Assembly: GCF_900168055.1 (NCBI RefSeq)
Contig: NZ_FUYS01000004.1
Span: 372,001 to 436,000 of the forward strand
Direction: 5' to 3'
DNA from: Parapedobacter luteus
GTDB taxonomy: Bacteria > Bacteroidota > Bacteroidia > Sphingobacteriales > Sphingobacteriaceae
Length of the DNA: 64,000 bases
Each line of letters begins with the position of its first letter. The stretch's first letter is position 1. The notes under the pieces are model-generated. The model ran no database searches, was not told where the DNA came from, and saw only the letters and a list, made by a program, of their open reading frames with translations. A program made the translations under genes and the position numbers. Shown here one piece after another: positions 17,631 to 25,260 of this stretch.

Positions 17631-19600
17631 TATTTTCTCCTTGCTTTTGCTAGCAACCACTGCACCCATGCATCCGCCGCCTCGTAGTTTTCAAAATCCG
17701 GGGGCAGCTTACGTCCATCTATGTACTCATTGTATATCCACGGGTCACCTAGTGCAAAAACCGTCCCTTTGCCATATTTGGCCGTAGCCATGAGGTGTTT
17801 TCCCTCCTTTTGGACGAGTGACCGCGCGGGCGGTGTAAGCTCCAGGGTACTGACCTCTTTGAGGAAAAGCCTATAAGGTTTTTTAAAGACGCTGTTCCCT
17901 TTTTTAAGTTGAACGGCTCCCTCCGGGAAGTGGTCGTTTTTTACCAACAGCGCATTGTCTTCGTTAAAGCGGATACCGAACCGCCCGGCCAGTTGATTGA
18001 AATGTGCAAATTCCGCGTTGCCGGCATCATTACCCAAAAGGACCAATACACCACCCTGCCGTACCCATTCGGTTATCACGTCGATTTCAGGGCGTTCCAG
18101 AAAATTTGGCGAGTTTGTCTCTTTTTCCGTATCCGGATCGACGATGATGTAAACATCGGCATTACCCAATGTCGCTACCCCAGGTTTCGTCTCCAATGAT
18201 GCCGTCCTTACCCCATAGCGGTTGAAGAGGTGTCCCAGAAACGAATAGCCGCTGTTCGACTGATCTTCCCATACGTAATGATAACGTACCTGCCGGCCGG
18301 TCACGTCCACACGGTACTCATTATTGTAATAATAGTCTAGAACCACCGTCTTACCTTTCGCTCGCCCCAGTGTGGGCAACAGCTCCATCTCAGCTGCACA
18401 TTTGATAAATGCACCCATCCCCTTCGGGTCGTTCTGAATCACCGGCTCGCTCATGTAATACGCAAAGCTACCGTCGCGATAACGGCCCGAGCCCCCAAGG
18501 CCAGACACCGCCACCGTACGTTCGAGATTGATGCCGCCATCGTCACGACCGGAGATAAATGTCTTCAAGATGCCGCTGTACCCTTTCTGCGCCTGTTTGA
18601 TATAGCCTTCCGGCAGGTAGCCCAGGCGTACGCCTTTGGCCAGCGTATATACCAGCATGCAGGAAGCCGACGCTTCGAGGTAATTCTCAGGGCGATGTGC
18701 CATGTCGACCACATCATACCACACACCCGAACGTTTATCCTGAAACGCAATCACCGCCTTTGCAAACCGCTGAAGGATCCCTGCCAACGAATCCACGCCG
18801 GGGTGGTCTTCGGGGAAATGCTCGATAGCATCAACCAGGGCCATCCCGAACCAGCCCAACGAGCGCCCCCAAAAGTTCGGAGACCGGCCAGTAGCCTTGT
18901 CTGCCCAGGCTTGTTCCCTCGATTCGTCCCATCCATGGTACAACAGGCCGGTCTCGTCGTCGCGGCTATGGCGTTCCATCAACACAAACTGATTAGTGAT
19001 ATCGTCAAATGCATCCCGCTCATTAAATAATTTGGCATACTCGGCAAAAAAGGGCTGCCCCATATAAAGGCCATCCAGCCACATCTGGTGTGGATAGATT
19101 TTCTTGTGCCAAAATCCGCCCTCGGATGTCCTTGGATGCGTACGCAATTGATCCCGCAGCAGGGAGGCTGCATTGTAATACTTCGCCTTTCCTGTCACCT
19201 GATACAAAAGCAGGAGCAGCTTACCATTGTTGATGAAATCGATGTTGTAGTCTTCCCGCTTGTAGGCTTTGATGGTTCCATCGTCTTGCACGTAGTGATC
19301 CATCTGCTGTTGGATATAAGCAAACCACCGGGCATCGCCGGAGCCCTTCCACACCGCTTCCACACCTTTGAGGATTACCCCCAAATCATAACTCCATTTT
19401 GCCGGCGTACCTGGTTTTCCCAAACTGAATGAGTCGGGCCACAGTTTCATGGCGGTCTCCGCCATCCGCTCGCTGTATTTCTCCGGCTGTGCCCCTGCCC
19501 AGCCTACGGCACCAAACACTAAACCACACACCAAGACAGGTTTCAAAGCTGCTTTCCGCAGCACAAACTTTATCAGCTCATTATTCAGATTTAACTTCAT
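17630..19600 (-). CDS. GH105 unsaturated (rhamno)galacturonyl hydrolase with C-terminal extension
   Basis: This 656-residue enzyme probably releases the unsaturated uronate left at the non-reducing end by pectin lyases. Residues 1-37 form a signal peptide (cleavage near WAGAQ). The alpha/alpha-barrel of the YteR/YesR (GH88/GH105) type follows, with Asp in NIDFINNGKLLLLL near residue 122 and the catalytic-type HQMWLDGLYMGQPF near 175. A further 250-odd residues (about 400-656) form a second alpha/beta domain with VYIIVDPDTEKE and WVRQGGVLVLLGNDAG, resembling DUF4350/GATase-like modules that are not needed for GH105 activity. It sits three bases after the GH28 gene and overlaps uxaB by one base. 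Whether it prefers homogalacturonan or rhamnogalacturonan products is not evident. Confidence 0.85.
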   Translation of the reverse strand: MKLNLNNELIKFVLRKAALKPVLVCGLVFGAVGWAGAQPEKYSERMAETAMKLWPDSFSLGKPGTPAKWSYDLGVILKGVEAVWKGSGDARWFAYIQQQMDHYVQDDGTIKAYKREDYNIDFINNGKLLLLLYQVTGKAKYYNAASLLRDQLRTHPRTSEGGFWHKKIYPHQMWLDGLYMGQPFFAEYAKLFNERDAFDDITNQFVLMERHSRDDETGLLYHGWDESREQAWADKATGRSPNFWGRSLGWFGMALVDAIEHFPEDHPGVDSLAGILQRFAKAVIAFQDKRSGVWYDVVDMAHRPENYLEASASCMLVYTLAKGVRLGYLPEGYIKQAQKGYSGILKTFISGRDDGGINLERTVAVSGLGGSGRYRDGSFAYYMSEPVIQNDPKGMGAFIKCAAEMELLPTLGRAKGKTVVLDYYYNNEYRVDVTGRQVRYHYVWEDQSNSGYSFLGHLFNRYGVRTASLETKPGVATLGNADVYIIVDPDTEKETNSPNFLERPEIDVITEWVRQGGVLVLLGNDAGNAEFAHFNQLAGRFGIRFNEDNALLVKNDHFPEGAVQLKKGNSVFKKPYRLFLKEVSTLELTPPARSLVQKEGKHLMATAKYGKGTVFALGDPWIYNEYIDGRKLPPDFENYEAADAWVQWLLAKARRK

Positions 19601-19603
19601 CGG

Positions 19604-21274
19604 TTAGTTCATTTTTACAGCCGTTTCCGCGGCACCATGGTCAGCCTGCAGCGGTTTTTCGGCCAAGGATGTATCGATATTATGCAGTACCACGCCTTTG
19701 CTCCGCTCACCCTGCACATGGAGCAACGTTTTCACACGCCCGCCGTAACGCAGTGCATCGAACACGACGTCTCTACCATTAAGCACATAGGCCAACGGCT
19801 CATCTGAGGTGGTTTCCACTACCGATTCGGTAACCGTGATCGCTGCGCCCTCCTGAATGTCGATTCCCGCTGCCGTCTTCATGCGCAAGCCCGACAAGTG
19901 GATCCCCCGTATGGGCATCTCGGGTAGCCCGCGTATGAACACCGCCTTCTTAGCCCCCTCGCAATGGATGTTGGCAATGTAGAAGTTACGGAATTGCGGT
20001 GTCTCTTCAGACACAGGCAGCGTTTCCGCTTTCGGCGGCTGGCGAACCTCTCCTGCAGCGGGAATGGGATCCTTCGCCTCGTAATACATGTCAAACAGGA
20101 TCGCCTCCCCCGGGATGTCCTTCATGTATATGTCCCGGATATAGACATCTTCCACCACTCCGCCCCGGCCGCGAGTGGTTTTAAAGCGCAAGCCTATGTC
20201 TGTACCAATAAACGTTAAGCCGGAAACATAGAGGTTGCGCGCCCCTCCACTCATTTCACTGCCTACCACAAAACCACCGTGCGCATGGAAAACCGTACAG
20301 TTGCGCACCCATAAATTTTCCGTAGGCATCCCCAACTGCCGCCCGTGTGTGCCTTTCCCGCTCTTTACACAGATGGCGTCATCGCCGACGTCGAACGAAC
20401 TCCCCTCTACCAGCACATTGGTACAGGACTCGATGTCCAATCCGTCGCCATTTTGCGAATACCACGGATTGCGCACGGTAATATTGCGGATTGTGACATC
20501 CCGGCTCATCAGCGGATGGATGTTCCATGCTCCGGAGTTTTGGAAGGTCACCCCTTCCAGTAAAATCCGCTCACAACGTTCCAATACCACAAGGTTCGGT
20601 CTCAGGAAATCCGCTATCTCTTCAAAGAACGTCTTGGTCTTATCCGGCGTAATCAGGCCGGCATCTTGGTATTGCCGTCCCTTCAGCGCACTTTCTGAGG
20701 GGTACCATTCCTTGCCGTCCGGGGTAACCACGCCGCCGGATGCGACAAGGTTTTTCCATTGGGAGTCCGTCATCTTTGCTTTTTTCACGTAGCGCCATGC
20801 ATCGCCGTTTCCATCAATTACCCCTTCACCGGTTATGCCAATATTTTGCTGTCCCTCAGCACGGATGGGCGAGTGCCGGCGTACTTGGGGCAATCCCTCC
20901 CACCAGGTTTCAATCAGCGGGTAATCGTTGAAATCACGCGAAAACTGCAAAAGTGCATGGCGCGACAAGTGCAGGTTTACGCCGCTTCTCAGCGACAAGG
21001 GCCCCGAGCTCCACACCCCTTCGGGGATCAACACAACGCCGCCGCCCTGCCCGTGGCAAGCATCGATGGCCGATTGGATGGCCGCCGTGCTGACAAATCC
21101 CGGGGCATCAGACGCACCGAAGCCCCGTATATCAAAGGTATCCGTTTTAAACACCGGCAAGCGGACATCCGGCTCCGGCCAGGTGTCCTGACCGCAGACA
21201 ACGGATATTGTTCCGCTTACCAAGCAAACCGCCACAACGGTCATCCATCCTATTTTTTTCATGTTCTTTCGCAT
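19604..21274 (-). CDS. GH28 polygalacturonase-family glycoside hydrolase
   Basis: The secreted right-handed beta-helix enzyme has 556 residues. A signal peptide (about 1-28, ending near VVCGQ) is followed by the GH28 start FDIRGFGASDAPGFVSTAAIQSAIDAC. The catalytic region carries NGDGLDIESCTNV and GDDAICVKSG (three acidic residues of the inverting mechanism), then HGGFVVGSEMSGG and RFKTTRGRGG (substrate-binding His and Arg/Lys). Family members hydrolyse alpha-1,4-galacturonan, often as exo-enzymes in Bacteroidota, or act on rhamnogalacturonan; endo/exo mode cannot be told here. It is first in an operon with GH105, uxaB, uxaA and uxaC, and an operator lies 64 bases before the start. Confidence 0.9.
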   Translation of the reverse strand: MRKNMKKIGWMTVVAVCLVSGTISVVCGQDTWPEPDVRLPVFKTDTFDIRGFGASDAPGFVSTAAIQSAIDACHGQGGGVVLIPEGVWSSGPLSLRSGVNLHLSRHALLQFSRDFNDYPLIETWWEGLPQVRRHSPIRAEGQQNIGITGEGVIDGNGDAWRYVKKAKMTDSQWKNLVASGGVVTPDGKEWYPSESALKGRQYQDAGLITPDKTKTFFEEIADFLRPNLVVLERCERILLEGVTFQNSGAWNIHPLMSRDVTIRNITVRNPWYSQNGDGLDIESCTNVLVEGSSFDVGDDAICVKSGKGTHGRQLGMPTENLWVRNCTVFHAHGGFVVGSEMSGGARNLYVSGLTFIGTDIGLRFKTTRGRGGVVEDVYIRDIYMKDIPGEAILFDMYYEAKDPIPAAGEVRQPPKAETLPVSEETPQFRNFYIANIHCEGAKKAVFIRGLPEMPIRGIHLSGLRMKTAAGIDIQEGAAITVTESVVETTSDEPLAYVLNGRDVVFDALRYGGRVKTLLHVQGERSKGVVLHNIDTSLAEKPLQADHGAAETAVKMN

Positions 21275-21285
21275 TCTTGTCCCTG

Positions 21286-21314
21286 CAATTTTATCGTTAT
21301 CCGATAAGCATCAA
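21286..21314 (-). promoter_or_regulatory. possible promoter of the GH28-GH105-uxaBAC operon
   Basis: On the minus strand TTG at 21314-21312 is followed after 18 bases by TAAAATTG (21293-21286), one mismatch from TAnnTTTG, 11 bases before the ATG. The spacer holds a degenerate operator-like inverted repeat (21291-21307, TTATCG...CGATAA). Weak spacing keeps confidence low. Confidence 0.3.
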
Positions 21315-21337
21315 AAACTTTCCGCGCCATTTATTTG

Positions 21338-21363
21338 CGGAATCGTTACCGAAAACGATTGCG
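21338..21363. promoter_or_regulatory. LacI-type operator upstream of the GH28 gene
   Basis: Halves GGAATCGTTACC and GAAAACGATTGC form an imperfect palindrome (9 of 12 positions), with the outermost C/G also pairing. It has the same CCG-type centre and AACGATTGC arm as the sites at 29506 and 33818. It lies between the CE12 stop codon and the GH28 start. Confidence 0.6.
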
Positions 21364-21377
21364 ACCGGCAGACTTGT

Positions 21378-22139
21378 CTAACGCTTGAAGTGCGCCGCCA
21401 ACGCTGGCAGGCAACGCTTCATCTCAGCCACTGCCAGGTCGCAGATTTTAAAAGCGCCTGTGCCAGAGAGATGTGTATCATCCTCCGCGCCGTTCGGCAA
21501 CGCCTCGTACTGCCCCGGCATCAGGTGCAGGAACAGTGCCTTTGAACGCTCAGGCCCCCACTCCAGCAGCAGCTCCCGGGTTTGCGCATGCATGTCGAGC
21601 AACGCCACGCCTGTTTCACTTGCCACATTCCGCACAACCTCCGGATAGGCCCCGTGTGTTTCCTCGAGGTATCCCCGGACATCAAACTTACGGCGCATGA
21701 TTGGTGTCGACAGTACCGGGATTCCGCCGCGCTCCCGCGTCTCCGCGATGTATCGTTTCAGCTGACGCGGAAATTCGACCTCCGGATCCGCATAGCGCTC
21801 CGGACTGTTTTCCTTCTGGTCATTGTGTCCGAACGCGATGACGACATAATCGCCGCGCTGTACCCGTGCCTTCACCTTATCCCAGTGCCCTTCGTTGCGA
21901 AAACTCTTGGTACTCCGGCCGTTCAGCGCATGGTTTTCCACCCGCACCCCTTCGTCAAAATACAGGGGCAATACCTGCCCCCACCCTTTCTCGGGATTGC
22001 TTGCGCGGTACGGCTTATTGGCCACGGTTGAGTCGCCGACGAGAAATACAGTTACCTCCCGTTGACCAGCCCATAGGAAAGCTAAGAATAAGCCGGCGCA
22101 TGGCATCACTATCCATTTCGCCAATCGTTGTATCATCAT
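21378..22139 (-). CDS. CE12-type rhamnogalacturonan acetylesterase (SGNH hydrolase)
   Basis: The 253-residue secreted GDSL/SGNH esterase should remove acetyl groups from pectin, freeing the backbone for GH28 and lyases. After a short signal peptide (about 1-25) it shows block I VFLVGDSTVA (nucleophile Ser), block II LNGRSTKSF, block III AFGHNDQKE with the oxyanion Asn, and block V DDTHLSGTGA with the catalytic Asp/His. These match the RhgT/YesT rhamnogalacturonan acetylesterases of CE12. It is 10 bases downstream of the Gfo/Idh gene and likely the last gene of the CE8-SusC-SusD-Gfo/Idh-CE12 run. Two adjacent ATGs (22139, 22136) are equivalent starts. Confidence 0.87.
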   Translation of the reverse strand: MMIQRLAKWIVMPCAGLFLAFLWAGQREVTVFLVGDSTVANKPYRASNPEKGWGQVLPLYFDEGVRVENHALNGRSTKSFRNEGHWDKVKARVQRGDYVVIAFGHNDQKENSPERYADPEVEFPRQLKRYIAETRERGGIPVLSTPIMRRKFDVRGYLEETHGAYPEVVRNVASETGVALLDMHAQTRELLLEWGPERSKALFLHLMPGQYEALPNGAEDDTHLSGTGAFKICDLAVAEMKRCLPALAAHFKR

Positions 22140-22149
22140 TCAACTAACG

Positions 22150-23550
22150 TTAGGCCATGCGTTTGGGCATAGGCTTCAAGTCCGTCAACGAAGCGATCTT
22201 CACCGGCGCGCCGGTTTCAATACTTTTCCTGGCAGCTACGCCGATCAAAATGGACATCGCCCCATCCCGCACACCTGCCGCGTGGCCATAGGGATCAGGC
22301 GCATGCTTGTCCTTGAAGATCTTATCATGCAACCGCCGGTCTCCGCCTCCATGCCCACTCCGTTCGCTGGCAACCTGGATCACCTTGTAGTCGGACCAGC
22401 TTTTATAGAGCACGAGCGGTTCGTGTATCATATCCTCATTTTTCGACTGCTCCATTTCCGCGGCGTGCAGGCTTTCCTGATCCAGCTCGTCGTTTTTCAT
22501 CCAAGGGATATCCAGCCACGCTTCGATCCGCCCTTTATGCCCATTGAACGCGATACGCCACCCTTCAAATGGCGAATATGTCGTGAGCGAATAATTAGCT
22601 ACCACATTGTTGGCGTATTTAATTTGTGCAGACATCTTATCATAAATATCAATCTCATGCCTATATACGCAGCCATCGCGGATATAGCCGTCGTGTTCCT
22701 CATTTTCCACATACAGCTTCATACTATGGCTGTCCTTGGTGATATCCCAATAGTACACACACTCCTGCTTATGGGGGCAACTGCGGCAGCTTTTGCCGCG
22801 GAAAGGGCCGTTGCTTCCGTAATGTTCGAGCGCCCCATAAGCAAAGACTTCCTCCGGTTCAGCATCAAGCCACCAATTCAACAAGTCGAAATGATGTGTG
22901 GCTTTGTGTATCCACAGCGAGCCGCCACTGTTCATTAAGCCGTGCCAGCGCCTGAAATAGGAAGCCCCATGGTGCACGTTCAGATACCAGTTGAAGTCTA
23001 CCGACGTGATATCTCCGATCTCCTCCTGCTGGAGCAATTCCTTAATTTTCGTCATGTAGGGACTCCACCGGTAGTTGAAACCGACAATTAGGTTCTTGCC
23101 ATACTTGCGTTCGGCATCCAGGATAGCTTGGGCCTTCACTTCATCAGTAGTAAGCGGTTTCTCGGTCAAGACGTCGCAGCCAGCAGCTAGCCCCTTGATG
23201 ATAAACTCATGGTGCGTCGAGTCTTTCGTACACACGATAATGAGGTCCGGTTTTACTTGCTGTACCATCTCATCAAAATCGACAAACGTGGGGCAGTTTA
23301 CCCCCATGTATGTCTTGGCGTAGGCAAGCCGGCCCGGATTGATATCGCTGAGCCCGACGAACTCCAGCAAATCCGGATATTGCTCCACCAGCCTTTTGCC
23401 CCAAAATGAAATGCCGCGCACCCCCGTGCCGACCAGCACCACCCGGAGCCGGCGCTGCATGCCGAAGGCGGTACCAGGCATGCTGACTGCCGTCCCAGCT
23501 GCCAGCATGCTCAACGCATACAAAAAGTCTCTTCTTGAAAAAGTTGTCAT
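22150..23550 (-). CDS. Tat-exported Gfo/Idh/MocA-family oxidoreductase
   Basis: The 466-residue NAD(P)-dependent oxidoreductase carries a twin-arginine signal (TTFSRRDFLYALSMLAAG), so it should be exported already folded with its cofactor. The Rossmann motif VVLVGTGVRG is followed by VCTKDSTH and the family EKP motif (VLTEKPLTT). The catalytic-type segment is KATHHFDLLNWWL. A Cys cluster (CRSCPHKQEC near residue 240, another Cys in DGCVYRHE) may bind metal. I chose ATG 23550 because it starts the Tat signal; the frame extends to 23715 inside susD. Its substrate is unknown. Some exported family members act as NAD-dependent glycosidases (GH109) or make 3-keto sugars, so a role on pectic oligosaccharides is possible but unproven. 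Confidence 0.82.
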   Translation of the reverse strand: MTTFSRRDFLYALSMLAAGTAVSMPGTAFGMQRRLRVVLVGTGVRGISFWGKRLVEQYPDLLEFVGLSDINPGRLAYAKTYMGVNCPTFVDFDEMVQQVKPDLIIVCTKDSTHHEFIIKGLAAGCDVLTEKPLTTDEVKAQAILDAERKYGKNLIVGFNYRWSPYMTKIKELLQQEEIGDITSVDFNWYLNVHHGASYFRRWHGLMNSGGSLWIHKATHHFDLLNWWLDAEPEEVFAYGALEHYGSNGPFRGKSCRSCPHKQECVYYWDITKDSHSMKLYVENEEHDGYIRDGCVYRHEIDIYDKMSAQIKYANNVVANYSLTTYSPFEGWRIAFNGHKGRIEAWLDIPWMKNDELDQESLHAAEMEQSKNEDMIHEPLVLYKSWSDYKVIQVASERSGHGGGDRRLHDKIFKDKHAPDPYGHAAGVRDGAMSILIGVAARKSIETGAPVKIASLTDLKPMPKRMA

Positions 23551-23563
23551 ATTTAGTTGTTGT

Positions 23564-25246
23564 TTAGTTCTGGTATCCAGGATTCTGGGTGATATCAGCC
23601 TCGTTGATGTCGATTGCAGTTTGTGGGATAGGCCGGTAGATTTTGTCCTGTCCATCCACCCCGCGGAACGCATTATCGACCCCCACTCGTCTGATATCAT
23701 AGTTATAGGCCCCACAGAATTCCTTCAATTTCCCCGTCCGCCTCAGCTCGGGCCACCGAAGGTACTCGCCCGCAAACTCTTTGGCGCTTTCTATGAGGTA
23801 GGCATCCAAGGCCTCGCTTTGGCCCGAGGCGGCGGCAATTGACTGACTGGGCAGCAACGTCCCTCCATCCTTCGCATTGCCGGGCCGGTTAAGCACTGAT
23901 TGCACATATTGTGCCGCCGTAGCGAAATCATTCAGCCCGATACACGCCTCCGCGTACAGGAAGTAAGTCTCCGCGGTGCGGGCAAGCACGATATCCCTCA
24001 CGCTGGCCTGCGTGTTAAACACATGGCGTGTTGACGGACTATCAAATTTTTTAATGACCGGCGAATTCATATCAATCTGATAAGCCGCCCGGTATGCTTC
24101 TTCGTTATATTTGAAGGGATAATACCTGAAATTGCTGGCGATTTGGTGTTCCCGTCCCGCCACCCAGTCCAACGAATCAGCGGTCGTGTATTCGCGCCCC
24201 CAAACCCTGGGGTAGTATGCACGAATCAATAGTTCATCTTTATTTTTGTTGTTGTCATAGTAATCGAAATACTGGTCGTAAATCGTCAGCATGAAAGTCG
24301 CCTCATAGCGGGCATCGTTTTCACCGAAAAAGGTGTGCAAGCTCCACGAGGGCATAAATGCCGAGTTCATGTATTTATGGTTCAATTCCGGACCGCCAAG
24401 GTATGGACCAAAGAGAGATTGCTGGTCGTTGCCATCTGTTGGGCTGGCAATGGATTCGCTGTCATATTGCACGGCAAAAATGACTTCCTCGTTATTTTCA
24501 TTTGTAGGACTCCACAATTGGTCGAAAGGAATGGAAATCGTGTAACCAGCTATAGCTGCTTCGGCATATACCTTGGCACGCTCGAAATCAGTGGTTTGCC
24601 CCAGATCCCAGCCCCGGGTGAGGTATGCCTTGGCCAGGTAGTGGTTCGCCGCCGTTTTATTCGCCCGTGTGCGATCGTCCGGCAAGTCGGGCAGCGCGGC
24701 TTCCAGCTCGGCAATCACAAATTGGTAAGCATCGGCCAGCGAAGCCCTCGGCAGATTCATGCGTGGCCCCTCCAGGGTAGGCTCGTCGTTGATGATGATG
24801 CCCCCAAACTGCTCAATCAACAAAAAGTGGTAGAACGCCCGCAAAAAGCGAAGTTCGGCCCTCCACATGGCCCTCTTGGTCTCATCCGTTTCGACCAACG
24901 CGTTGTAGTACAATCCGATATTAGTGGTCTGTATGGCGTTATAGCAATTCCGATAAAAGGTCAACACGTCGCCATTGTCCGCAAAAAGTTGCGTATACTC
25001 CATCAGCGCCCGGTTTTCGAACCCCCTGTTCATCTGATACATGTCGGTACCCGCCAATAGCAGCCACGGCGTGGTCCTGAATGTCGTCCGCAACGAACTG
25101 TAAGAAGCGGTCACAAGGGTTTCGTACCCCGTCTCCATGCGATAAAACTCCTCGTTCGTTATTCCACCCAAGTTGTCCTCTTCCAAGAACTTTGTACACC
25201 CCGTGGCGACCAACAAACACAGGATAACCAAACTGAACTTATTCAT
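23564..25246 (-). CDS. SusD/RagB-family glycan-binding lipoprotein
   Basis: This 560-residue outer-membrane lipoprotein is the surface lid of the SusCD importer. The signal peptide ends in LLVATGC (lipidated C17). The SusD N-terminal motif FLEEDNLGGITNEEFYRMETGYETLVTASYSSLR follows, then TPR-like helices (AELRFLRAFYHFLLIEQFGG) and the C-terminal SusD signature (TYFLYAEACIGLNDFATAAQYVQSVLNRPG, EFAGEYLRWPELRRTGKL). The end YRPIPQTAIDINEADITQNPGY is the usual SusD tail. It lies 14 bases after the susC gene and just before the Tat oxidoreductase gene. Ligand specificity for pectin oligomers is inferred from context. Confidence 0.95.
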   Translation of the reverse strand: MNKFSLVILCLLVATGCTKFLEEDNLGGITNEEFYRMETGYETLVTASYSSLRTTFRTTPWLLLAGTDMYQMNRGFENRALMEYTQLFADNGDVLTFYRNCYNAIQTTNIGLYYNALVETDETKRAMWRAELRFLRAFYHFLLIEQFGGIIINDEPTLEGPRMNLPRASLADAYQFVIAELEAALPDLPDDRTRANKTAANHYLAKAYLTRGWDLGQTTDFERAKVYAEAAIAGYTISIPFDQLWSPTNENNEEVIFAVQYDSESIASPTDGNDQQSLFGPYLGGPELNHKYMNSAFMPSWSLHTFFGENDARYEATFMLTIYDQYFDYYDNNKNKDELLIRAYYPRVWGREYTTADSLDWVAGREHQIASNFRYYPFKYNEEAYRAAYQIDMNSPVIKKFDSPSTRHVFNTQASVRDIVLARTAETYFLYAEACIGLNDFATAAQYVQSVLNRPGNAKDGGTLLPSQSIAAASGQSEALDAYLIESAKEFAGEYLRWPELRRTGKLKEFCGAYNYDIRRVGVDNAFRGVDGQDKIYRPIPQTAIDINEADITQNPGYQN

Positions 25247-25260
25247 AATTTCTATCCAAA

